Source of the DNA: Bacteroidia bacterium
Lineage (GTDB): Bacteria; Bacteroidota; Bacteroidia; J057
Direction: 5' to 3'
Length of the DNA stretch: 33,709 nt
Assembly: GCA_019695295.1 (NCBI GenBank)
Contig: JAIBAH010000042.1
Span: 1-33,709 of the forward strand
The notes below the pieces were generated by a model. The model did no database searches. It was not told where the DNA came from and worked only from the letters and a program-made list of their open reading frames with translations. The position numbers were made by a program, and so were the translations under genes. Shown piece by piece: positions 1 to 6,747 of this stretch. Position 1 is the stretch's first letter. Every line of letters begins with the position of its first letter.

Positions 1-427
1 CAAATTTGCTATAGTCTGCGGGCTGTAGCCCGGTTTTTATTTTTCCGGAGTCAAAAGCCTGAATATTCTGAATCACTTTTTTGAGCAACACCCCTACTGC
101 CTCCGCCGATACACTGAACTGATGATTGGTAAAGCCGCCTTTCTGATTGACTACCGCTGTACAGGTAGTACCGCTCACCTGAATATCCCTGCAATCCTCC
201 AGCAGAAAAGCTCCTCCCGGATAATAGCACTCACTGGCAGTAAATATCACATACTGAGTAGAGAAAAACCCCTCAATGATATGAAAGCCGATTACATCAT
301 TCGGGCTTGTAATACGGGTCTCTGATGCCAGTATTTTTCCCAGTTTTTTGGCGGGCAATGCCGGTGCTTTGTATAAACCGAGCCTTTCATCTACCGGGAA
401 TTTTTCCTTTAATAAAGCTGCATACAT
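1..427 (-). CDS. Unknown protein, 3' end cut by window edge
   Basis: An open frame on the minus strand runs from an ATG at 427-425 off the left edge without a stop, giving about 142 residues of a longer protein. It begins MYAALLKEKFPVDERLG and has no signal peptide or membrane segment, so it is probably cytoplasmic. Codon use (GCA, GGA, CCG, AAA) resembles the neighbouring genes, and the overlapping plus-strand frames are shorter and less plausible. A TAATTTTG promoter-like element lies 33 bases upstream of the start, which supports this ATG; an AAGGAG stretch lies 17 bases upstream, too far for a normal ribosome binding site. I do not recognise the family. The central part alternates hydrophobic and polar residues (IEGFFSTQYVIFTA), suggesting a beta-rich fold, but this is weak. 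It is divergent from the FloA-like gene. Confidence 0.7.
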   Translation of the reverse strand, partial: MYAALLKEKFPVDERLGLYKAPALPAKKLGKILASETRITSPNDVIGFHIIEGFFSTQYVIFTASECYYPGGAFLLEDCRDIQVSGTTCTAVVNQKGGFTNHQFSVSAEAVGVLLKKVIQNIQAFDSGKIKTGLQPADYSKF

Positions 428-459
428 ATTTTTTTTCGTTGAAACTCCTTTATTCTTTA

Positions 460-467
460 CAAAATTA
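460..467 (-). promoter_or_regulatory. Probable -7 element for the gene at 1-427
   Basis: TAATTTTG read on the minus strand matches the Bacteroidota TAnnTTTG -7 consensus and sits 33 bases before the ATG at 427. No convincing -33 TTG is seen at the usual 19-20 base spacing. Confidence 0.5.
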
Positions 468-608
468 CAACATTTATTGTTTTTTACAGTATCTTTTTAC
501 AGGATAAATCATAATCCTGAAAATGAGAACCGGAGGAAATTTCTGTCAGTGAGAAAAAACAATACCATTTCCTGCTGAAAAATTTCCGGCGGGTTCATAA
601 ATATTGTG

Positions 609-616
609 TATATTTG
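609..616 (+). promoter_or_regulatory. Probable -7 element for the FloA-like gene
   Basis: TATATTTG is an exact TAnnTTTG match 92 bases before the ATG at 708. The 428-707 gap is otherwise AT-rich, holds the two divergent promoters, and shows no further gene. Confidence 0.5.
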
Positions 617-707
617 CCGGTTACAATCATGAAAAATTATTGATTCAATAATTTTTCTCTGTAATAAATCTCTTTTTCGTTCAGGAAAGATATTACTTTA
701 TAATAAA

Positions 708-3107
708 ATGCTATACGGGATTTTTGTCGTCTTCATTATTTTACTGATTATTGGTGGTTTATGGCTGGCGTGGACTCAGCTGAATATCATGCTCTGGATT
801 ACGGCAGTATCTTCCAGGGTACCTGTCAGTTTTTGGGGATTAATCGGGATGAAAATCCGGGGAGTCCCTTCTGAAATCATTATCAACAATATGATCCGGG
901 CATACAAAGCCGGATTCAAGGTTACAATGAACGAGCTGGAAAATCACTATCAGGCTAAAGGGGATTTGGGAAAAGTAATCGGAGGCCTGATTACAGCAAA
1001 AAATGCCGGGATTCTACTCGACTTCAATCAGGTACGTCAGATTGACTTGTCCGGAAGGGATGTGGCCAAGGTAGTCGGTGCCGTGATTACAGCCCGTAGC
1101 GGGGGGCTTACGCTGGATTTGGGTACTGCTTCTAAAATAGACCTCTCAGGAAGAGATGTCGAAAAAATAGTGAGAGCAGTGGTGACCGCTCAGAATGCCG
1201 GAATAGACCTCCCTATCTCTACCGCTGTGCAGATTGACCTCTCCGGAAGGGATATTTCAAAGGTACTCGGAAGCGTGATTCAGGCAAAAAATGCAGGGAT
1301 TAACCTCGATCTTGAAAAAGCAATTCAGATTGACCTCTCCGGAAGAGACCTCCAAAAGGTAATCAACGCCATCATCTCTGCCCAAAACGCCGGGTTGGAT
1401 GTGGATCTGGATATGGCAGTACAGATTGACCTTGCAGGAAGAGATATCGCCGAAGCAGTAAAAAATGCAATTCAGACCAAAATCATAGAATCCCCTCCGG
1501 AAAGACCCATCAAAGCCCTCCCAAGAGACGGGGTAGAAGTCAAGTTTCAGGCCAGTATTACCGTCAAAACCAATCTGAATGAACTCCTTGCCGGTGCCGG
1601 GTCCGATGATACGATTATCTCAAGGATTGAACAAAAGCTCGTTTCCAATATCAGTTCTCTCAATTCTTATCAGGAGGTTCTTCAAAATCCCACCGAGGTT
1701 TCCAATATCCTTGAACCGGAAGACGGCAAAAAAAGGATTATTCTTGCCCAGAAATATATGGAAGACGCAAGTAAAAAATGGGAAGAGCTGATGCAAAAAG
1801 AAGATCAGATTAAAAGAACGAAAGAGGGGCTTATGAAGTACAATAAAGAAGAGGAGCATAAAAAAGAAGAAATACGCCTTCTGAAAGAGAAAGATAAGGA
1901 CCTTATCCATAAAATTAACGAACTGCTTGAAACAGCAGATGAAAACACTGAAAATCAGAATATTGACAGAAAAAATATTCCGGAGAGCGAACTTCGGTTT
2001 CTGGAACAGGAAAGAAAAAAACTGGAACTGGAAATCAGCAGGCTGGGGATGGACGTAAGACATATCGCTGAAATGCAGCACGATATCCTGAATCAGATAA
2101 AAGACTGGGAAGAAGAAAGAGAGCGGCTCGAAGATGAAACAACCCGATTAATAGACTATTGTATGAAGGAATGCACATTTGCTTACTCTGAAATACATGA
2201 GTCTTATGAAGAGCTGAAATCATGCTATGGAGAGCTTAGAGAAACCTATAAGGAAGTGGATAAAGCCTACCTCCAGATTTTTAAACTTCCTACCAAAACC
2301 GACTTTTTTCAGAAAGGAATTTCCGTTGCCAACCGGGAAATGGAAGAATCGAGACAGAAACTCAATGAAGCGGAAAAACTGATTGAAAATGCAGTAAGTA
2401 TTAATCAGGCTATCAAAGATAATCTGGATCTGGTTTTCAAAGAATCCGATAACACAAAAACCGTTTCTGAAACCCTGACCATTAAATTAAAAGGACTGAT
2501 GAATATCCTTAAAAAGGAAGATGAGTCCCGCAGTGAGTTATCAGACCTCAGGATGGGACTTGAAGGCTCAAACAAAGACCTTGAAGCGGCGTACAAAACC
2601 CTGCATACAATTTCAAGGAGAAACAATCTTTCCTACAATGAACTGGAAATAGCCCGAAAAAAAATGACTCAGGTCCACCGTAATCTGAATAGTGCCAGAA
2701 AAGAGCTGGAAGAAAACACTATTTACCATGTCATTTCCGTGGAAATTAAGAATGTAGAAATCGGTAAAGACAGAGGGGCCGAACTCGAAATGGAGCAACT
2801 CCGTGCTGATGAGGAAAGAAAAAAACAACATGCACTGGTAAGAGAACTGGAGTTGAACCTGAAAGAAAAGGAGGCTCAGATACGGGAACTCGACGCCAAA
2901 CACAAAATGATGGAAGCAGAAGCAAAGGTAAATGAAGCCCTTGCAGAAGCATTCAAAGCCGGAAATCTGGGTGCCCTGGATTATTACAAACTCCGGAACT
3001 TGCAGTCAGATACCAATATGAGAAATATGTTGTCTGCCGAACCAGAGGGTGAGCACCGTAAATCCAGTCTGATGAATCCAAAAAACGACAATAAACCCAG
3101 ACATTAA
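708..3107 (+). CDS. floA: Expanded FloA/flotillin-like membrane scaffold protein
   Basis: FloA proteins (UPF0365, SPFH-related) form membrane-bound oligomers that organise membrane microdomains; they are usually about 330 residues, and this one is 799. Residues 4-35 form a hydrophobic membrane hairpin or anchor followed by WITAVSSRVPVSFWGLIGMKIR, which matches the FloA N-terminus. Residues 88-247 contain five tandem 32-residue units ending in IDLSGRD[VIL] or IDLAGRDI; ordinary FloA has one. Residues 261-335 resume the FloA core (DGVEVKFQASITVKTN, then VLQNPTEVS). About 340 residues of charged coiled coil follow (about 335-672), then the FloA core returns (VISVEIKNVEIGKDRGA) and ends with the Glu/Ala-rich helix and GNLGALDYYKLRNLQSDT. 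The family match is clear at both ends, so this is an insertion and a repeat expansion rather than a fusion of unrelated genes. It is probably transcribed alone. The symbol marks homology only; the role of the expansions is unknown. Confidence 0.88.
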   Translation: MLYGIFVVFIILLIIGGLWLAWTQLNIMLWITAVSSRVPVSFWGLIGMKIRGVPSEIIINNMIRAYKAGFKVTMNELENHYQAKGDLGKVIGGLITAKNAGILLDFNQVRQIDLSGRDVAKVVGAVITARSGGLTLDLGTASKIDLSGRDVEKIVRAVVTAQNAGIDLPISTAVQIDLSGRDISKVLGSVIQAKNAGINLDLEKAIQIDLSGRDLQKVINAIISAQNAGLDVDLDMAVQIDLAGRDIAEAVKNAIQTKIIESPPERPIKALPRDGVEVKFQASITVKTNLNELLAGAGSDDTIISRIEQKLVSNISSLNSYQEVLQNPTEVSNILEPEDGKKRIILAQKYMEDASKKWEELMQKEDQIKRTKEGLMKYNKEEEHKKEEIRLLKEKDKDLIHKINELLETADENTENQNIDRKNIPESELRFLEQERKKLELEISRLGMDVRHIAEMQHDILNQIKDWEEERERLEDETTRLIDYCMKECTFAYSEIHESYEELKSCYGELRETYKEVDKAYLQIFKLPTKTDFFQKGISVANREMEESRQKLNEAEKLIENAVSINQAIKDNLDLVFKESDNTKTVSETLTIKLKGLMNILKKEDESRSELSDLRMGLEGSNKDLEAAYKTLHTISRRNNLSYNELEIARKKMTQVHRNLNSARKELEENTIYHVISVEIKNVEIGKDRGAELEMEQLRADEERKKQHALVRELELNLKEKEAQIRELDAKHKMMEAEAKVNEALAEAFKAGNLGALDYYKLRNLQSDTNMRNMLSAEPEGEHRKSSLMNPKNDNKPRH
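969..1448 (+). repeat. Five in-frame 96-bp tandem repeats in the FloA-like gene
   Basis: Residues 88-119, 120-151, 152-183, 184-215 and 216-247 are five 32-residue units. Each has a helix-like start (xKVxxAVITAxNAG), a short hydrophobic-Asp segment, and the ending QIDLSGRD. A degenerate sixth start follows (AEAVKNAI). At DNA level the phrase cagattgacctctccggaag recurs with only a few changes at 96-base spacing, which indicates fairly recent tandem duplication. Confidence 0.93.
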
Positions 3108-3123
3108 CCGAAAATCATAAAAA

Positions 3124-3149
3124 CCCAAAAACATGATTATGCTTTTGGG
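3124..3149. terminator. Weak hairpin after the FloA-like gene
   Basis: CCCAAAA at 3124-3130 pairs with TTTTGGG at 3143-3149, with a small CAT/ATG inner stem. It lies 17 bases after the stop but has no T-run, so it may be only a weak terminator or an RNA 3' end stabiliser. Confidence 0.3.
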
Positions 3150-3227
3150 GAATATAAATCGCAACAATTTTACCGGCTTTCTGAAAAATATAACCTTTGA
3201 CTAAACTTCATTTTCGATATTATTTTT

Positions 3228-5168
3228 ATGAAAAAAATTTCCACTTTTATCTGTTTTCTTTCTGCGTTTTTGTCTTTCTCTTTTGCACAGAACCTTGTGC
3301 TAAATCCGGGATTCGAAAACATCAATGTCAACTGTTCCGGATTTGCCGGTGCCGGTTATACCAATATTGTGGACTGGTACAACCCCGATCCAACAGACAC
3401 CTGCTCCACTCCGGATTGGTTTTCCACCTGCCTGAATGGCTTTTTCCCTACGGCAGCACCCAACTCCTGGCTCGGAAGTCAAAGCCCCAGAACGGGAGAC
3501 GCTTACGGAGGATTTATTGCCTATGAAGCCACCTCCAACTCCTACCGTGAATATCTGGAAGGTACGCTTTCATCCCCTTTGGTTCAGGGGCAAACCTACT
3601 GTGTTTCTTTTTATATTTCTTTGGCGGATACGGTTCCTTTTGCCGTTGATAAAATCGGTGTCTATTTCTCCAATACCTTCGTTCAGTTTCCGGTAAGTCA
3701 TTGTATCAGTACGGTACCACTACCCGTTACACCTCAGCTACAGTGGGCAGGAGGAGTGGCAGATGACGTTGTAAACTGGGTAAGAATGGACTGGCAGTAC
3801 GTAGCTTCCGGAGGAGAACAGTATTTTGTGATTGGAAATTTTTTCAATAATGCCGCTACCACGATTCAAAATACGGGTGCTTCCGGGTTTACCACGCCTT
3901 TTGCATATTATTTTGTGGATGATGTAAGTGTAACGCCCGGTATTTGTTGTGACGCCGGTATTCTGAGTGCAGGCTCATTTTGTACGGGTGGCACCCCTGC
4001 CAGTTTGGTGGCCAATACTTCAGGAGGAACATGGTCAGGAACAGGAATCACAAACCCGTCCAGCGGCACCTTTGACCCGGTAGTAGCCGGGCAGGGAAGT
4101 CACATCATAACCTATACGCTTCCCTGCGGAGCCTTTGATACAATCTCCATACAAGTAAATAATTGCATGGAAGCCTGTATAGATACCTCCGGAAGTATCT
4201 CTGTAAACGGGGGCACAGGACCCTATACCTGGCAATCGCAAACAATTACTCAGGATTGCTCAGGCTGTCTGATAGGATGCACATTCCCTCCGGGCTGCGC
4301 TGTGAATGTAGTTGGCTGGCAAAATTTCGCAACCGGTAACTCCATCACTCCGCCGGCTGCATATCCTGTTCAGGTAGTGGATAATAATGGTCAAAACCTG
4401 GTCATAAACAGTATTTCGGGGCTACCTGCATGTCCTTCCGGTTGTCAGATGACCGCTAACGTAGTCTCAACTGATATACTGTGCTTTGGAGATAAAACCG
4501 GAACCGCTATCGCTACCGCAGGAAACGGAACCCCACCCTATGCCTACTCATGGAATACAGGCCAGATCAATGATTCTATCATCAACCTGAATGTAGGCAC
4601 TTACACCTGTTATATTCTTGACGCTTCCGGCTGCACTACCATTGTTTCCACTACCGTAAATCAGCCGCCTTCCATTGGGCTAAGCGGCTCTTCTACTCCC
4701 AACACAGGAGGAGGGAACGGCACCGCAACCGTCATTGCTTCAGGAGGAACCCCCCCGTTTACCTATACCTGGAATACCAATCCACCCCAATACACTTCCA
4801 CTGCCACAGGCCTGATTGCCGGCTCTTACACTTGTATCATCACCGATGCAAACGGATGTTTCAGACCCTTTACCATCAGTGTAACCGAAGCGCTCGACGT
4901 TGAAGAATCTGTAGCCGGAATTCAGCACATGAGTATCTCTCCTAATCCGTCCAACGGAACGTTTTCAGTAAAAATCACCCTGATAAATCCCTCTGAATTA
5001 ACCCTTTCTGTATATGATATAACGGGAAAACTCATTTCAGAGAACCAGAAACAGGTCGTGTATGATTATACGCATACCTTCAGGCTAAATGAAATCAGTA
5101 ATGGATTTTATACACTTAAAATAAAGACCCGGTCAGGCGAAATAATCCGGAAAATATTAATCCAATAG
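3228..5168 (+). CDS. T9SS-exported cell-surface protein with SprB-like repeats
   Basis: A 646-residue secreted protein. Residues 1-20 are a signal peptide (MKKISTFICFLSAFLSFSFA). Residues 22-235 form a Cys-containing beta-rich domain starting NLVLNPGFE, typical of Bacteroidota surface proteins of the carbohydrate-binding or jelly-roll kind. Residues about 407-555 contain two SprB-like units with the marks GxPPYxYxWNTG and GxYTCxIxDAxGC. Residues about 564-646 are a T9SS type A sorting domain (SPNPSNGTFSV, then YDITGKL, then GFYTLKIKTRSGE). The family pattern is export through the inner membrane by Sec, outer-membrane passage by T9SS, and removal of the tail at the surface. SprB itself is a gliding adhesin, but this protein is far smaller, so an adhesin role is only possible. 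An AACCTTTG stretch (3192-3199) 28 bases upstream is a near match to the -7 element. Confidence 0.9.
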   Translation: MKKISTFICFLSAFLSFSFAQNLVLNPGFENINVNCSGFAGAGYTNIVDWYNPDPTDTCSTPDWFSTCLNGFFPTAAPNSWLGSQSPRTGDAYGGFIAYEATSNSYREYLEGTLSSPLVQGQTYCVSFYISLADTVPFAVDKIGVYFSNTFVQFPVSHCISTVPLPVTPQLQWAGGVADDVVNWVRMDWQYVASGGEQYFVIGNFFNNAATTIQNTGASGFTTPFAYYFVDDVSVTPGICCDAGILSAGSFCTGGTPASLVANTSGGTWSGTGITNPSSGTFDPVVAGQGSHIITYTLPCGAFDTISIQVNNCMEACIDTSGSISVNGGTGPYTWQSQTITQDCSGCLIGCTFPPGCAVNVVGWQNFATGNSITPPAAYPVQVVDNNGQNLVINSISGLPACPSGCQMTANVVSTDILCFGDKTGTAIATAGNGTPPYAYSWNTGQINDSIINLNVGTYTCYILDASGCTTIVSTTVNQPPSIGLSGSSTPNTGGGNGTATVIASGGTPPFTYTWNTNPPQYTSTATGLIAGSYTCIITDANGCFRPFTISVTEALDVEESVAGIQHMSISPNPSNGTFSVKITLINPSELTLSVYDITGKLISENQKQVVYDYTHTFRLNEISNGFYTLKIKTRSGEIIRKILIQ

Positions 5169-5200
5169 TGATTGCTGAAAGCCAAAACTGAATATTTCCG

Positions 5201-5221
5201 GTAAAACCGAATTTGTTTTAC
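5201..5221. terminator. Weak hairpin after the SprB-repeat gene
   Basis: GTAAAAC at 5201-5207 pairs with GTTTTAC at 5215-5221 around a 7-base loop, 32 bases after the stop. The run that follows is attttc, so termination is uncertain. Confidence 0.3.
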
Positions 5222-5267
5222 ATTTTCGGAATTTTATCGCTGCAACTGCTCTTTTAAATATATTCAT

Positions 5268-5275
5268 TATCTTTG
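5268..5275 (+). promoter_or_regulatory. Probable -7 element for the thioredoxin-fold gene
   Basis: TATCTTTG exactly matches TAnnTTTG, 50 bases before the ATG at 5326, and is followed by GCACC as is common in this phylum. It indicates that the gene has its own promoter. Confidence 0.6.
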
Positions 5276-5325
5276 CACCATATTTAAATCTTTTTCAATC
5301 AATTTTAAAATTTTAGCAAATAATC

Positions 5326-5838
5326 ATGAGAGGTTCAAAATCATTGCTGTTTATCATTTCTTTTTTATTTTCACTCACTGCTTCTGCACAGATTTCCTTC
5401 TTTGAAGGCACCTGGGAAGAAGCCTTAAAACAGGCTCAGAAGAAAAACAAGGTTATTTTTGTGGACGCATTTACCGATTGGTGCGGGCCTTGCAAAATGA
5501 TGTCTGCACAGACCTTTACCAATACAGAAGTAGGTACATTTTTTAATGATAACTTTATCAATGTAAAACTTGATATGGAAAAAGGAGAAGGGCCTTCCTT
5601 TGCAAAAACCTACCAGGTAAACGCTTACCCTACTCTTTTATTTATCAATCCCGGAAGCAAGGAAATTGTACATAAAGTATTGGGATTCAGAAGTAGTGAC
5701 CTCTTCTTAAATGAAGCAAAAACAGCAGTCACAAAATTTGGTGGCAATCCGGGTGGTGGAAAAAAGAAAAAAGAAAAAAAGGCCAAAAAGCCGAAGAAAT
5801 CCAAAATTACTACTGAAACCGGAAGTATTGATTATTAA
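5326..5838 (+). CDS. Exported thioredoxin-fold protein with lysine-rich tail
   Basis: A 170-residue protein of the thioredoxin-like group with a DUF255/Thioredoxin_7-like layout. Residues 1-21 are a signal peptide (LLFIISFLFSLTASAQ), placing it in the periplasm. The redox site is W52-C53-G-P-C56, the canonical thioredoxin CGPC, preceded by VIFVDAFTD. The cis-proline is in YPT (P102). All residues needed for dithiol-disulfide exchange are present. Residues 145-160 are a strongly basic low-complexity tail (KKKKEKKAKKPKKSK), followed by ITTETGSIDY; this tail is not part of the family and might bind peptidoglycan, polyanions or lipids. The partner proteins are unknown. The neighbouring genes encode secreted proteins with cysteines, so a folding or disulfide repair role is plausible but unproven. 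Confidence 0.85.
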   Translation: MRGSKSLLFIISFLFSLTASAQISFFEGTWEEALKQAQKKNKVIFVDAFTDWCGPCKMMSAQTFTNTEVGTFFNDNFINVKLDMEKGEGPSFAKTYQVNAYPTLLFINPGSKEIVHKVLGFRSSDLFLNEAKTAVTKFGGNPGGGKKKKEKKAKKPKKSKITTETGSIDY

Positions 5839-5851
5839 TAACCGGCCAGAA

Positions 5852-5880
5852 GAGTATTGGGAAATTCTTTACGAATACTC
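5852..5880. terminator. Weak hairpin after the thioredoxin-fold gene
   Basis: GAGTATT at 5852-5858 pairs with AATACTC at 5874-5880 across a 15-base loop, without a following T-run. A weak candidate only. Confidence 0.25.
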
Positions 5881-5988
5881 AATAATAATACACTATTTTA
5901 GAACATTTACCGTTTTAGTGTAACTTATTACATAAAAAACATTATAAATAAAAAACAGGTGTATTATTTCACTTAAATCAGAACAATA

Positions 5989-6657
5989 ATGACAAAAAGA
6001 GCAGTAATTTATTTGTGGATAATGTTTGGATGTATATTCTCCGGAATTGCACAATCCTCTGAGCAGCCAATTTCTTATTTTGAGGGATCTATTGAGTATA
6101 AGGTATCCGTTGAAGGTGCGGATAAAGCCATTCTTTTTGAAAATGAACCCAATACTCAGATGGCAATGCATATCAAGGATGGTGACTATATCGTAAATCT
6201 TATTGGAGGCCGTTACCCCAAAACATTCATGTTCATCGCCGATTCCAATTTTGAATACAGCATTGACATGAATAATAAACGTGCATTCCGCGTATCCATT
6301 TACAATCACTTCAAACCGATGTGGGTGCGTCCGCCTGCAATTCCTAACGGAGAAACCGAAACCATAAATGGCGTTTTATGTGATGTATATGAAGTTAAAA
6401 CCGATTCTTCCTATACAAAAATATGGGCAAGTGAGAAATATAGGGTGAATACGGATTTTTATCATAACAAAAAACGGGCTCAGGCCAACTACCTCCTGCC
6501 GGGACTGGAAGGACGAATCCCTATCAAAACGATAAAAAAAGAGAAAGGACTCACTTCCACTATTACCATGTCTAAGATTACGCCTATTAAATTCCGGAAA
6601 GAGCAATTTACAATTCCTCCTGATTTTGTAATCAAGAACCGGGATAACCGATGGTAG
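5989..6657 (+). CDS. Secreted DUF4412-like protein
   Basis: A 222-residue protein with a signal peptide (residues 1-22, ending GCIFSGIAQ). The mature part is beta-rich. It begins with FEGSIEYKVSVEG, has a central MFIADSNFEYSIDMNNKRAFRV stretch split over two strands, then INGVLCDVYEV followed by a KIWASEKY segment, and ends near TMSKITPIKFRKEQFTIPPDF. This order (reporting strand, cofactor-less beta sandwich, G-x-x-C-x-x-Y, W-x-x-x) resembles the DUF4412 and GLPGLI-type periplasmic proteins of Bacteroidota, whose function is not established. No lipobox or sorting domain is seen, so a soluble periplasmic location is likely. A shared terminator with the convergent protease gene follows 34 bases after the stop. 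Confidence 0.75.
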   Translation: MTKRAVIYLWIMFGCIFSGIAQSSEQPISYFEGSIEYKVSVEGADKAILFENEPNTQMAMHIKDGDYIVNLIGGRYPKTFMFIADSNFEYSIDMNNKRAFRVSIYNHFKPMWVRPPAIPNGETETINGVLCDVYEVKTDSSYTKIWASEKYRVNTDFYHNKKRAQANYLLPGLEGRIPIKTIKKEKGLTSTITMSKITPIKFRKEQFTIPPDFVIKNRDNRW

Positions 6658-6691
6658 ATAACGGAATCGGGTCGTTAATTCTGCAATAAAT

Positions 6692-6733
6692 AAAAAGAGG
6701 CTGTTCAAAATTATTTTGGGACAGCCTCTTTTT
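6692..6733. terminator. Strong bidirectional terminator between convergent genes
   Basis: AAAAAGAGGCTGT at 6692-6704 pairs perfectly over 13 bases with ACAGCCTCTTTTT at 6721-6733; CAAAA/TTTTG extends the stem inside. A and T runs on both flanks let it act for the gene ending at 6657 and for the protease gene ending at 6748. Confidence 0.92.
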
Positions 6734-6747
6734 GGTTTCTCTCTTTT

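Noticed and set aside
969-1448. Regular repeats that might suggest a CRISPR array
   Set aside because: The period is exactly 96 bases, the frame stays open, and there are no unique spacers; it is a protein-coding tandem repeat.
1620-2081. Minus-strand frame of 153 residues, Phe-rich
   Set aside because: It is the antisense shadow of the Glu/Lys-rich coiled coil of the FloA-like gene; Phe and Leu codons arise from GAA and AAA read in reverse.
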